Source: Cudoniella acicularis (taxonomy: Eukaryota; Ascomycota; Leotiomycetes; Helotiales; Helotiaceae). Taken from it: a stretch of 22,780 bases of DNA. Each line of letters starts with the position of its first letter. Position 1 is the stretch's first letter. Position numbers and translations under genes: made by a program. Positions 10,246-21,848 of this stretch are shown piece after piece. The notes beneath the pieces are model-generated. The model was not told the DNA's origin, searched no databases, and saw only the letters and a list, made by a program, of their open reading frames with translations. The stretch lies in NCBI GenBank assembly GCA_013054445.1, contig JAAMPI010000935.1, positions 1 to 22,780 of the forward strand. Direction: 5' to 3'.

Positions 10246-10783
10246 CTCCCTAGCACGGCATCACCGCTGCATAATTTCACTAGCGATCTCATATTTTGTT
10301 AATCGATTATCCCTCTCCTACCTCAACCTATGTAAACTAAACACGTAGTCAGAGCACCTTGGCCCCTTGCCTTCTATAAACAAGACAACAACGAGGAGAA
10401 AGAGCACGCGGGTAAAGTATAGTATTAAGAGATCAAAAGCAAAGAGAAGTAAATTAAGTACTACTAAAATTCATCTTATATGAAATTGCCCGTAGACATT
10501 AAAGAGACCTTATGGAAAAATAAGGCTAAGTCGCTTAACCATACAATATCACGTGTATATAAGCGAATATAGATCCAAAAAGGGTTCCCCAGGGATCGTT
10601 GTCGGAGCCAAAACAGGACCCGCCCCTAGAGACAAGAGGGGAGAGTGTAACCGAGCCTTAAGGGAGCTAAAACTAGCCCCTGCGGATACTAAAATGGCTC
10701 TTTAATGCATGCTCAGGCGGTGCTCAGGGATGCTCACCTGTAGCTCAGGCTAAAGCAGTAGCAGCTCAGGTCCAAAGACAGAA

Positions 10784-13700
10784 ATGCAAAATATCATGTC
10801 GACATTCTGGTGTGGGACTTGCTGTGACATCCGTCAAGTCAAGAAATGTCTAAAGCTATTGCCGGATTTGCAGCCAGCATGTACAGTGGCCGGGAGCAAC
10901 CGTAGTAACTTGGGCAAACGGATGCTTGTTGCCGTGATACTCTCTTCGGGAAAAGCGTTTGAACCATCGACTAACCTCAGAGATTGGAGTAAAGGGATTA
11001 TCTGCTCGAGCTTCGATTATTGGCATGACAATAGCTGCGACGACAGTTGCAAACCAAAGTAAACACGTAAACTGAGAGATCGCTATGTTGAGATCTAAAA
11101 TATCAAAATATAAATTAAGAACTTCCTAGCTTAAGAGATACAAGAGAAGCAAAAATAGAACGATATATAGAACACTCCCACTGCGCTGCACAACAAAGGC
11201 CTCATGCGTCATTAATGCGAAAATAAATCCCTTAAAATTCAGAATATTAAATTCAACCTTATGGGATGCCTAACATGATACGTCTCGTTTGGGATGGATA
11301 CTGGTAGGTTGAGGTTGAGATGCTGAAATGGCTTGTCCCAAGACCAAGCCACAGCCGCAAGACAGGGCGAAAATAAAAGGTTAATCCGGAAATCGAGTTT
11401 AAACGGTAAGCGTCTGCCTTCATGGCCCCAGAAGCGCCGTAGTATCCCGATATTCTGTGGAAGGGAACTCGCGAAGGACCGCAAAACGACTAACCGGGCT
11501 AATGACTGGCCGTAAAACTGTCACTGCTGCGCCCAGAGGCCCCCTCAGCCTTAACCTTATAGACGGGAAAATGCCGAGCTAAGAAGGAGAAGAAGGGTTA
11601 ACGTCGAGATGAGAGGGTATCAAGAGTCGCAAGTACAAGAGCTGGGATTGAAATGCTTGTGGAGTTCTCTGCAAAGGGAGTGCATCCGGTTTCCAAACAC
11701 TGGTTTGGCTCGAAAGCGGGTTTCTCACCCATTGCGCCTGAAAGTTGGCGGATACTCCGAGAACCCAACACAACAAAGAATGGTGCTGATATCCCCACAT
11801 CTGTACCATAGATTCCAGGTGGAATGATGTGAACTTTGGAGAAAGTCAGGTCGGGGAAAGGTGGGGGTCGATTGAGTTTTTCCCGAGCACCGCCCGGGCC
11901 CCCGGGCCGGTGTCCAGAGGGATGACCCATCCTGCTGGCTCCTCCACTGGTGCTCCAGCTAATGGAAACCGCGTTGTAACGTTAGCTAGGGAAACATCTT
12001 TAATTTTGAATTGCACACCCTATGCTAGATAAAAAGATTGCCCCTGTTCAAAAAAACAACAAATTTCAGCTCAGGATTCCAATTAAATAGCACGGACAAA
12101 TACATTTCCCACTGCGGACCTATCAATCAAAATCAGACGCATCTTCCAGGTCCTTCAATGCACCAAGAAACATGCTCGAGGCTCGAGAACATGCGAATTC
12201 CGCTTGAACAATGTAAGGCCCGCTGCAAAACCACTCCAACAATCGATCGGACTATGCCGTACATGAGGTGCATACGAGGGCTACCGGTAAACCCCAACAT
12301 GAAGGACGACGCTCAGCGAACATCTCTCTAGGGTGCCTCCAGATAGTCTCTCCCCATATCACTACTCCGGGGCGTCCTGGTGCCCGCTGTTATGGGCGGA
12401 GTCTTCCTCTACGTCCGGGCTCAACGTCGCCGTCTATCTCTCTAATCACACAACCTTGCTGTCATGGCCCCGACGGAGTGAATAATACGGAGGTTGGGAC
12501 TGGAAGTGTTGGGCGGGAGGGGGGGTCCCGTCTTTGTACTATTCTAGGCTGACTACCTTCGCTCTTAGAAATTAGCAATAGCCTAAAAGTTTGGCAACAG
12601 CAAGCTCCAGTCTTTCCCCTCTTAATGTCGGTACTTACTTTCTCTTCCATGAACGGCCGTAGTTGGAACAACCTCTAAAATACAGCAAGTTCTTTCCAGG
12701 GGAACTTCAAATATCTCCACATAACTTACCTCCTCTATATATCGAACTCCAAGTACTTTTGGAATGGCCGGAGCGAACAATAAAGACAGGCGGAATCCCC
12801 ACATTCTTATTTGTTGATTCTGGAGGATGCGGACCACGCCCCGAGATGATAGGAATCCAGCGTGGCAGATGAGAGCGGACTTGCGAAGCGGAAAAGTTCT
12901 GTTCCTAAGAAGGATCGAACTCGTTGGATAGAGACGTCGGAAATCTCTCCCAAATACTGGGACCAAAAATACTTAGGGAAGAACGTCCACAGTACCGACC
13001 CTCTCCCTCCCCCTGGTGGCTGGACGACATCGACTACTCCCAACGTCGCCGATACTAGTTTTTTGAATTATTCCCAATTTCTCGGCCCTCCAACTTCCTC
13101 AAGGCGACCCGAAGCCTAAGTAAGTACCCAGGGTAGAGAAAAATTCCGCACTTCTCGAAGGACTCCTACCACCCCCGGAGCCGCTCGCTCACCCCAACTC
13201 TGCCGAGGCTTCACCCTAGCACGGGTCTCCGGCCATCAACCTGCGCCGAGAATATCCCCCTGTCACCCGCTCAAATCGAGGACTCCCCAGGGCGGAGTAA
13301 TGGGTGTCCAGAGCGGCTCCACCAGCTCATACGCATTACAGCTGCAATCATACAGAGCAGCAGAGTCTACCTCGCTGGATTTCTTTCCAATATTTTAGGA
13401 CGGATGTGTTGTTTCCATAGTTCTGCCCTCACGGCCAACTCGGGAGCATCAAAAACCGACCCTAACAATAATATGAATATTGAACGTATACTGGTGCAGT
13501 GACCCCTGTATCACTTACCCAATTCCCTTGAGCAAGCTGAGCAAGGCGGGGAAAGGACCCGTCTAATAGGAAATTAGTGTCGTGACACATCTGGACTTTG
13601 AGAAGTTGCTTACAGACTGCAAATACCTAAGTCTGCATCCAGTAGTCTCAAGAAGATCTATCAGACGGGACCCTAACGGGTGGATCAACAGAACCTGCCA

Positions 13701-13987
13701 ATTAATACAGGATAGTTGGAAACTTTGGGTAAATGGAAGCTGAAACTTACCTCGCAACTAATCTGCTTATTTTTGAAGCTGTTTTTAACTTCTGTCACTC
13801 AGCTTCTAACTGAAAAATATCAATTCGACAAAAGATGAAAACTGATGGTTACACAACAAACCAAAAGACATCTCAGTCTTCTGTAAAACAAGCTAACTGC
13901 AAGGATCCTTTCCTTTCTTCGAGAGACTTAATCGAATCAATTGGACACTCAACCTCGCAGATGGCGTGGTGTTGACTCTCTTCTCAT
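10784..13987. other. Long stretch without a supportable gene
   Basis: About 3.2 kb of more balanced base composition than its AT-rich neighbours, with CpG steps preserved in 11550-13330. Overlapping open frames of 60-114 codons occur on both strands (for example minus 11598-11930 and 12622-12966). None shows a family motif, a consistent splice pattern or low redundancy, so I treat them as chance. Possible remnants of a decayed gene cannot be excluded. Confidence 0.45.
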
Positions 13988-14521
13988 ATGCTGCGTTGTA
14001 GTATTACCTATTTACTAATTTTCTTTGCAACCCGTGTGCTATTCCAAAAGCGAAGCCAAAACTTCTCTCTAATAACCGTTAAGCGAGAGCTTTTCCTTTG
14101 GAGCTTATTATCGCTTTTAGCTTGTTCAAAACAAAATAAGATTTTCAGCTCATCAGCTTTTGAATTCACTGTCTCGAACCCCGCTCTCCTCGAACTCTGC
14201 CCTGAGGCCACTACTACCCTTCTGATCTATAAAAGGAGGCGTACTTTCTTCAATAATACTTCTTTTCCAGAACAACCTCACAACAATCCTTTTCCTCCTC
14301 CCTCCTCCCAATTCCTCTCACCAACACTCCTCCTCTACCACCCCCTCTCATACCTTGTCATCAACATCTACCATCATTTACGCCAAATCGGACTATCCCA
14401 TCACCAGATCGTTGCGCGAGCAGTACTTCTCCCAAAACCTCACGACTTCAGTAACGCTATCACTGACGGGCGCCACTTGAAGGTGAGCGCCTGTCTGTGA
14501 AAGGGCATCAACTTTGTCACA
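13988..14521 (+). promoter_or_regulatory. Promoter and CT-rich leader of the SNF2 gene
   Basis: A TATA box (TATAAAAG) lies at 14228-14235. It is followed by a long C/T-rich leader (about 14250-14345), the typical core-promoter and 5'-leader pattern of filamentous fungi, and then the CACAATG start at 14522. The 170-codon open frame that spans this stretch is a product of the pyrimidine bias. Confidence 0.6.
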
Positions 14522-17500
14522 ATGAACGGTACGTTCTTTTCCTTAGTCGGCCAAATATTCCCAAGGTTACCCATCAAGCTGGCTTCTGGTTGTTTTGCGG
14601 GCTCGGACGACACCCTATCTCTTCACCTTTAAGGATATTTGGCATCTTGCGAGCTTTAACTATCCCTATACTTGCTTCAGTGTTTTCCATGTCCTAGTAG
14701 GGTAGGGTAAACCGAAAGCCTCACACCTCAATGGAGTTCCTCATTTTTCCAGTCCAGAACTCATCCAATCCGCACGGATTGCCTCGAAGCCTCTATATTT
14801 TCCATGTTTCAGCAGTCTGGGAAAATCCTAACTTGTCATCCTCAAAAAACTCCTCATCCTTAGTAGGTTCCTTACAAATTGGGATCCTCATTCCCTCCGC
14901 ACAATTTACTTCAGTGCTTTCCACGTCTTAGTGGGCTGGGGGTAATTGGAAGGATTTTCCCTCAAATAAATTTCTCATGCTTCCATTTTGAGTAGTGATG
15001 GTGGATTTTTTTTCCCGGAGGACCTCACTTTGTTGGCATATCTAGATCTTCCGCAATTTTTGGGTAGTACCCTTTCCTCCAAATGTCTTTTTCTGGCCTC
15101 AAATTCAGTCGTTTATCGGAGAAAACTTGGTCTAACATCCGAAATTTTTGAGGGAACACCTTTCTCCTCAAAAGAAAAAACCTTTTTGGTTTTGGGCTTG
15201 GTCCGCCAAGGGAAAACCTTGTCGAAGGTCGGGGCAGTGCGTCCACTTGTATGCAATTGGGCCTCCTTATGCCACGCTCCCCTCCTATCCCTTGAAAAAC
15301 ACCAATGCAATGTTTTCAAATTACCCTCTGAAGTATCAGCAAGGGGCAAGCGACCTCCCCCTCCTCTCTCTCTCCCCTCAGAAAATGCATCTCTTCGTGC
15401 TCTTCGTTCTGAAAGATATCCGTCACTGCAAGGCATCCTCGGCCTCATCCACCATATCATGACTTAAGCCCTTTAAGCTTTCTCCGAGAAGCAGTGAGAC
15501 AAAGTTCTTCCCTCAATATGCCAGTTCATTATATGGTCTGCTATATCACACAAGTTCATCTTAACCGCACAAGGTTTACTATCTTTTTTGCCTCCCTCTA
15601 CTTTCCACACAACGCCTCAGGTAATCAAGGCCGTTTTGCTCCGGAGTCGGTACCTCAACTCAGATTCCTTGCACAACCCTCGGGTCATCTCTTGAAATAA
15701 CACAAACTGACTTGAGGCCTAGACCATGAAGAAGTAAGCCAGGCAATCAGCCCTGAGCAACAGGAAGAGCCTTTGCCCATGGAAGAGGAAATCTTGATCG
15801 AGAAAGAAAACTCTAACGGAGAGCGAAACACCGAGGGGATTCACATCAAATCAGAATCTTCGCCGAGTCCCAACCTAGCCGATAGCGTTGTCAAGGGTGA
15901 TATGCCAATTAATGCTGAAGCCCAATCTCCGGAACCTATACAATACTCCCAAAATTTTCATCACGAGATGTGGATTCAAGATAAGGGCGGCTTGGAAGAT
16001 CACGCAATGGCCGACATAGAAGAGCCCGACGTCGAATCAGGAACAGGGTTCGACGATAACTTGTTTGTCGACGGGGGGGTCATCCCGGAACTGCCTTCAG
16101 TTCAAAGTCCTCAAGAAAGTCAGCCGAGGCGTCAGAGAAAGTCAGCTCCCCGGGCCAGAAACGCTAGAGATCATGTCAGGCTCCATCTTCCAGCCAGCAA
16201 GCGAGAACAGCTTACTCGCAAGAAAGGAGATTTGGCCAAGCTAAGGAGAACGTTGGAGGGCCGAGTTAGCAAATTTAAGTCGAGAAAACAAGCCAAAAGC
16301 AGCCCTAGCCCCAATTCTGCAGCTGGGCTATTGAGACCAAGGAAGCGGATCACGAAAGTTGGTGGTGCAGGTGCACTAGACATCTCTAGCAAAAATGTGG
16401 GAGATTTGATCAAGAAATTCACCAAATATATGCAGGAGCACCCGGATCTTGACCTCCACCGGTGTATCTCTACAGATGCAAATGGTTTAATAAAGAAAGC
16501 CCGGTCTTGGGGTCTGTACCAAATGAAGCCTAACGATTTAGGTTGGAAACTCAACGGGATGGAATCTAGTAAGCTTTCATTTTAATTTAAGCAAGAGGAA
16601 CCAAGTCTAACTCTATTCCAGCCCTCAGACATCATCAACTTATAGGTGCTCACTTCATGTTAGAACGGGAATGTGCCCAAGAAGCCCCGACCGGCGGTAT
16701 TTGTGCTGATGTGATGGTAAGCATGATGAAAATTTCCAAAGACTTTTAATGGATCAGGAATAACCGCGAGATTTTAGGGATTGGGGAAAACAGTGCAAAT
16801 TCTCGCAGTAAGAACTCGTTGACTATCATGGGCATTTAACTGATTAAATAGATCATCCAAGGAAACCCTCCAGCGAAAGAACATATAGACAAGAACCAGA
16901 AAGCGACGTTGGTGGTCGGCCCAAGCAGCATTGTAGGCCAAGCCCAAGGGTTCATGAATGACGTTTGCTAATACAGTTTAATATAGAAGAGCCAATGGTA
17001 TTCTGAAATCTGGAGGCACACACCGCAGCTGTACGAGACAACAACGATCTACCAGTCCTCAGCGGCGGATAACACGCTTACCAAGTTAACAAACTCCGCC
17101 ATTGTACTGACAACTTATTGGGAGCTTTTCAATAGCATGCCCTCCCCACCAAAGGCACTCATTGATGCATGGAAGGCAGATAAGAACGTTGACGAATGGG
17201 GGGAGTTGGAGCGCTGGACTGCCGAACATATGGAAGAAGCCGGGCTTTTGCATCAGGTGGACTGGTATCGGGTAAGTCACTATACTTACAACAATTCTTC
17301 CATTTATGCTAACTTCAAATCTTTAAAGATTGTACTTGATGAGGGCGTATGTCTCCCAATCCTCTGGCCGTTTTTCTATTAACGTCAGGAAGCATTTTAT
17401 CAAAAACTTATTTAGCCGTACGAGTCGGGCAGCTTGTTATTTGAAAGGAGAGCTTCGGTGGATCATGAGCGGAGTACGTAACTCTTTCCCCCACTTATTC

Positions 17501-19725
17501 AGGTTGATAAACTAATCTTCAAAGACGCCAATAATGAATTGTTATAGCGGTATTCATCTCATTCCGCATTGATGAGGCCTCATTACTAAAATACTTCACA
17601 GAATTTTACCCGCTGCTTCGATTTATCAAAGAACCTATCACCATGGGAATGCATCCAAACGAGTATGTCCTATCAAAACTATTATCAAACATGTGCTAAT
17701 TTTACCAAGCTTTGAAATTCAATTCTGCAATGCAGACGATGTGAGCTCTATGCACCCCGCCGCCACCGCCCCTCCCTCTCCCCTTGCCTGCGACAAATTC
17801 CTGATATCTTATTTTAATAGACTGAATGTTCCGATGGTCTTGGAATACTCCTACGAGATCTTCTCTTTAGGTATGTTCCTCTTTGAGGTTCCATAAGATA
17901 TACAAGCTCACCTCAAGTCCAAGGCGCACCATGGATGATCAATTATTCGGTGGTCCAATAGTGGTCCTTCCAAATAAACATCAACAAGTTTCCGAGGTTA
18001 AGGCTCATGAAGCAGAAATTATCCTTACCCGAGCAATCATGACTCAGTTCTGTCACCTCCGCCAAATATCCCTCAAGAAAGGTGATCCTCGATACAAGTT
18101 AAAGCATCTCTTCGCTCAACTTACTCGCCTGAGACAGTAAGAGTCCCAATTTCATTTCAGTTGTGCAACTGAGTTGTGACTAACTGACTTTGACTAGAGG
18201 CGTTGGAAGTTTCGATATAATTGGCCTTCAGATTATGGTTTGTGAATTACCCCGTACTAGATTGCCTGCTGACCGTGTTTAGGTTATGTTTGAATTAGAT
18301 GACCTCAAAACTATTCAAAATCTATTGCGGCCACTGAAGGTTCCAGGAAGCCCGAGGGCATTTCCCAATATGCTTTTGAGGCGTAAGATTCCGGAACTCC
18401 CCCTTTTGTTTTATCGTGCCTGTTGAGTATTAACCCAATCCAGGATTTGCAACTTGGATCGAGCAGAAGAGTAGTGGGGAGTATAAAAAGTATTTGACCG
18501 CTGAAGATGATTCGAAGTGTGAGATCTGCGCAGAAGAATCGGAAGATATGGCGACCCTCAAGAAATGCAGGCACACCTTTTGTGAAGTGTGTCTGGAGAG
18601 GGAGATCAGAAATGCATACATAGAAGACGGCGAGGTAAAGTCTTCTACCAATCTTTTTTCTTTCCTCCGCTAATATTACTTGTAGATGGGTGCTTGCCCC
18701 AAGTGCGATGAGCCATTTGATCCAGTTAAGCATGTTAAGTACTACGGCAAAGGAAGAAGCTTGAAGGCTTCGAAACTCTGGAGAGGGAAAGACTCAAGAG
18801 GTTTTCGTACTTCGCTAGGTCCCAACCAAGCCTATGCCCAGTATCTACTAGACAAATATGATTCCGGTGAGCTTGAAGAGTTTCTGCCCAGCACTAAAGT
18901 CGATTCCGACATGAAGAAATACATGGAATGGCTTTCAGAGGCCCCCGATGACAAAATCATCGTGTTCAGTCAATTTAGGTTCCTTTCCATTATTCTTGGC
19001 ATTAGATTCGAGAAAGAGAAAGTGGGATTCATCTATTTTTCGGTAAGTCCCAATTCAAAAGTACTTCAAAGGCTGAAATTAATCTTCGCAGGGTGATATG
19101 TCTCACAAACAACGGGATAAGGCAGTGGAGCTATTTAGGACAAATAACAATATCAAAGTCATGATTGCGGGTCTTAAATGCGGAGGCCTCGGTCTGAATC
19201 TGACTTGTGCGAATAGGGTTGGCATTGTGTAAGAATTCCTATGCACCCCTCACAAACATAGGCTGACATACCTAGGGACCAATGGTGGAACCGGTGCACG
19301 TTCGTAATCATCAAATGTTTGTTAAGTTAGAATCTAACTAATTGCTTTTCTTAGGGAGGATCAAGCAAACGGTCGAGTGTACCGCCTTGGACAAGATAAA
19401 GAGACATATCTTGGGAAGACAGTTGTCCAGGAAACCATTGATGAGAGGCTTTGGAAGAGTGCGTATCATGCAAAGTGTATGAAGCAAGATTTATTCTGAC
19501 CTCAAGCTTAGTACAAAAGAAAAAGGCTGAAATCGTCTCGGACGTAATGCAAGACGGGTTGACCACTGAAGATTGGGCTGAGCTCCTAGACATTGCTCCT
19601 GGTAAGTGATTCATTTTTACTTCGATCAAGCGGTGCTGATTCCCGCAGAACATCGGGTAGAAGGTCTTCTGGATATTGCCGAGTTGGAGATTAATGCCAA
19701 TATCGAGGCCTTCGATATTCCTTGA
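14522..19725 (+). CDS. SNF2-family DNA translocase with RING finger, 22 exons, 982 aa
   Basis: Exons: 14522-14528, 15717-16568, 16622-16716, 16778-16807, 16852-16932, 16987-17271, 17329-17346, 17393-17473, 17525-17549, 17602-17662, 17710-17740, 17821-17870, 17924-18136, 18198-18237, 18283-18382, 18444-18634, 18686-19042, 19092-19228, 19276-19299, 19355-19458, 19512-19601, 19649-19725. Apart from intron 1 (1188 nt), introns are 44-80 nt with GT...AG ends. The joined length is 2949 nt, with no internal stop. Residues 1-280 are acidic then basic and probably disordered. Helicase signs in order: Q-like HHQLIG, Walker A GLGKT (319-323), Walker B DEGH (454-457), SGTPI, LLFRRTMDDQLFG, a C3HC4 RING (C682, C685, C698, H700, C703, C706, C724, C727), IIVFSQF (811-817), GLKCGGLGLNLT (866-877), VDQWWN and QANGRVYRLGQ (896-906). 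The layout is like RAD16/ULS1-type nuclear ATPases with ubiquitin-ligase RING. The exact orthologue is unknown. Exon 1 and intron 1 are the least certain parts. Confidence 0.88.
14683..15000 (+). repeat. Degenerate ~117-bp tandem repeats inside intron 1
   Basis: Blocks beginning TTTTCCATGTC at 14683, TTTTCCATGTT at 14798 and CTTTCCACGTC at 14917 recur at 115-119 bp. The first and third share about 30 of 36 positions around CTTCAGTGYTTTCCAYGTC followed by TAGTRGG. CTCATCC-type blocks also recur between them. The expansion helps explain why this intron is some 20 times longer than the others. Confidence 0.55.
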
Positions 19726-19993
19726 GCGAAGCAGCAAGAAAAAGTCCGGTCCGCCGAATTGCAGGAGACAGATTTATCTTCTCCGGCTAAGTCACCCTCT
19801 CGCTCTCCTCAACATGGGGGGGGGGGGGGGGGGGGGCGCTTTCTCCATCACCTATGGCTGGTATCAAGAATCCTCGCCTTTCGCCTCATTTTGGTACGTC
19901 TACGGAATCCGCTTGAAAATAATTGCTGCTAAAACTAACCATCTTCTAGACGCGGACGAGAATTCTCCGGCATTAAGTCTGAATCAACAATAA
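19726..19993 (+). pseudogene. Possible former C-terminal extension of the SNF2 gene
   Basis: Beyond the TGA at 19723-19725 the frame stays open for about 30 codons, Gln/Glu/Ser/Pro-rich and ending SPSRSPQH, up to a run of G. After the run, a different frame reads a Ser/Pro-rich segment ending at a GTACGT donor (near 19897). A CTTCTAG acceptor near 19949 joins it in frame to a short acidic exon ending with TAA at 19991. One nonsense change plus a length change in the G run would explain the present state. The alternative is a real end at 19725 with chance coding-like DNA after it. Confidence 0.4.
19816..19836 (+). repeat. Homopolymer run of 21 G
   Basis: Twenty-one consecutive G residues 91 bp after the SNF2 stop. 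Such runs slip easily in replication and in sequencing, so the exact length is unreliable. It may also favour quadruplex formation. Confidence 0.9.
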
Positions 19994-21120
19994 ATTTCCC
20001 GCCCGTGCCAACTGTCCACAAAGTATCTTTACTCAACACCAAAGGAACTACCAAAAAGCCCCTTCCCCAAGCATCAACCACCAAACAATCGCCCCAAAGT
20101 CCCCCTCGCAACATACAGCCCAACCCAAAATCATACAATAGATCTTCTCCTTCCTCCTTCGGAACTCAAAACAGCACATAGTATTTAACAGCACCCGCGA
20201 CCCCCAAGCATCGCCCAACACGCAAATTCCGTCCCCCTTCGCAAGAGATTCCGCACATAGTACATAGACATTAGGGCATAAAAAGATGGCACGGGCGGAT
20301 GAACAATAAACAAATATTTATTAAATTCCTTGCTTCCTTTTGAATTGTGACATTGCGATTTTTCCCATTTCGTGAGTTTAGACTTGGGAATGAAACTGCG
20401 TTCTTGAAAGGACTTTGGAATTCAAAGGGAGGGAAAGGGCTGAGTCGGTCCAGGTAACCCCTCTTCACCCTGGGGTTGCCAGGACTTAAGGAGTGCTCTC
20501 CTTGCTGTTGAAGAGGTGTAGCTCGAACTCCTCGTTTCAAGTCCACCACAGTTCCTAGCCATGTTGCTGGGGAATTTTGAAAGCTATTCCCAGCTATGCA
20601 TACACGATCGCGGCCTCAAAATAGCCCTCTCATCCCAAATATTTTAAATATTCTTCCTTCTGAAAGAGTTCCTACTAACCACTAGACCTTAGACCTATAT
20701 CGCTGTCAACACTTTGCTCCGGGGAAGGTCTTCAACTGTGAGAGACCGAAGGTCTAATAGTGAGAGTACGTGTGGGGGACCGAGAGAGTACTAGTAAGGA
20801 ACTGAGTAAGGGTGCGATGGAAAAGTTGGGCCTATATGGGGAATCTGACTCATTTATCCCCTCCGATAATAGCTGACGCACCCTTTAAGTGCGCGAAAAA
20901 GGTGTGTAAAGGAGGAAGGGTATGACTGGAGATTTTTTGTTCGGAAATTTAAAAAGTCTAAGAAGGGAAACGATCCTCGCCGGTCCCAAGTCCGCAAGGT
21001 GGTGGAATTGGATACCTTTTACTCCTCAATCGACTTTTTTCAGTGACTGCGAAGTCTGAAGTCTGCTTCTCGCAATATTGAAGATTGGAATTCGACGATC
21101 TGAGTTAGGCGGTTGAGGAA
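19994..21120. other. Gene-free DNA downstream of the SNF2 gene
   Basis: No supportable gene. AATAAA-type hexamers at 19989-19994 and 20305-20310 could serve as 3'-end signals for the SNF2 transcript. The 92-codon minus-strand frame at 20271-20549 has no recognisable motif. From about 20650 the sequence holds short purine-rich imperfect repeats (GAGAGACCGAAGGTC-like). Confidence 0.5.
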
Positions 21121-21848
21121 CCTTTGTCGTCAATAGCGGGGTCATCCACCCCACCTTCCCGAAATGGCCATCCTTCCTTTTCGCATTCACATGTCCACTT
21201 TAAAAATTTCGCACGCAGAAGGGCTATCTATTCACCTCTCTTACCACACTTTAAATAACTCTGCTGTTATGAGACATTGAAAACACTTCCCTCATTTAGT
21301 CAGCTTATTGTCTGATTCGGCATTCTCCAAATATCTATTTCGTGAAATTGATAGTCATTTGACCCTTTTCAATCTTTTTACATAACTTTGAAAAATAGTC
21401 TAAAAAACAGTTAAAGGGATACTAGTAGTTACTTAACTTATATAAATCGAGCTTGTAATAATAGCCTTTTTGATTTGGCCCTGCCGAGTTCTCATGCTCC
21501 TCGTTAAGCTAGCGTAGTTGCTAGCGTCTACATACTCTATCAAGCCTTGTCCGTATATATATACACAAACCCAACTTGTGTCATACATCTCTCCTCTCTT
21601 GTTAATTCCAGGAACTCGCTTACGAGTTAGTAAATGAGTAGATGTTTGAAAACGAAAATAGAATTAGATATTGACTTTGCTAAATAAGGAAATTTTGTTG
21701 ACTTCTTAAAAGAGTAGACTACTCGAAAAGTTATAATGGAGAAGAATATATAGTTTATTTACGTGCGGAATAATTTGAAGTGCGAATGCGAAAAAGGGAA
21801 GGTGACTATTTCGGGAAGGTGGGGTGACCCCGCTATAAACAACAAAGG
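21121..21848. mobile_element. Non-autonomous inverted-repeat element (MITE-like), about 0.7 kb
   Basis: The left terminal repeat (21121-21215) is the reverse complement of the right one (21762-21848), with scattered mismatches and a 4-bp indel. Shared blocks include CCTTTGTYGT, ATAGCGGGGTCA, CCCCACCTTCCCGAAAT, TTTCGCATTC and CGCACG. Weaker similarity runs further inward to about 21250. If the true ends are GCGGGGTCA, a TA flanks each side (21134-21135 and 21834-21835), as in Tc1/mariner/pogo-type insertion. The AT-rich interior has no frame of 60 codons, so any transposase must act in trans. Confidence 0.75.

Larger units (their letters stand above)
8320..10783. other. Gene-free, degenerate transposon-like region
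   Basis: About 2.5 kb without any open frame of 60 codons. It contains an LTR-like piece (8932-9082), a five-copy degenerate repeat (9761-10245), a GC-rich knot at 9718-9742 and short coding-like debris on the plus strand near 10480-10570. Variants of GGAGCCAAAACAGGACCC occur near 8891, 10595 and 10656. Overall it looks like a decayed retroelement or several nested ones, but no protein domain can be read. Confidence 0.5.

Noticed and set aside
9000..10400. Impression of an rRNA or structured RNA region
   Set aside because: No conserved rRNA core sequence or tRNA cloverleaf could be found on either strand.
10709..10772. Cluster of five GCTCA(GG) copies
   Set aside because: Short, irregularly spaced and low in complexity; not distinguishable from chance by eye.
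10784..11062. 92-codon plus-strand open frame
   Set aside because: No family motif, no promoter pattern and Cys/Ser-rich odd composition; likely chance.
11891..11909. GC-rich palindrome GCCCGGGCCCCCGGGC
   Set aside because: A short local self-complementary run with no linked feature; not enough to call a site.
11598..12966. Overlapping minus- and plus-strand frames of 60-114 codons
   Set aside because: They overlap each other on both strands, with no recognisable domain or consistent splice signals.
13988..15467. 170- and 159-codon plus-strand frames
   Set aside because: The first spans the TATA box and CT-rich leader and the second lies in intron 1; both reflect pyrimidine bias.
17338..17395. 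DEGH in place of DEAH taken as an inactivating change in the SNF2 motif II
   Set aside because: DEGH is a normal Walker B variant in many SNF2-family proteins.
18311..18733. 140-codon minus-strand frame
   Set aside because: Antisense to SNF2 exons 15-17 that encode the RING finger.
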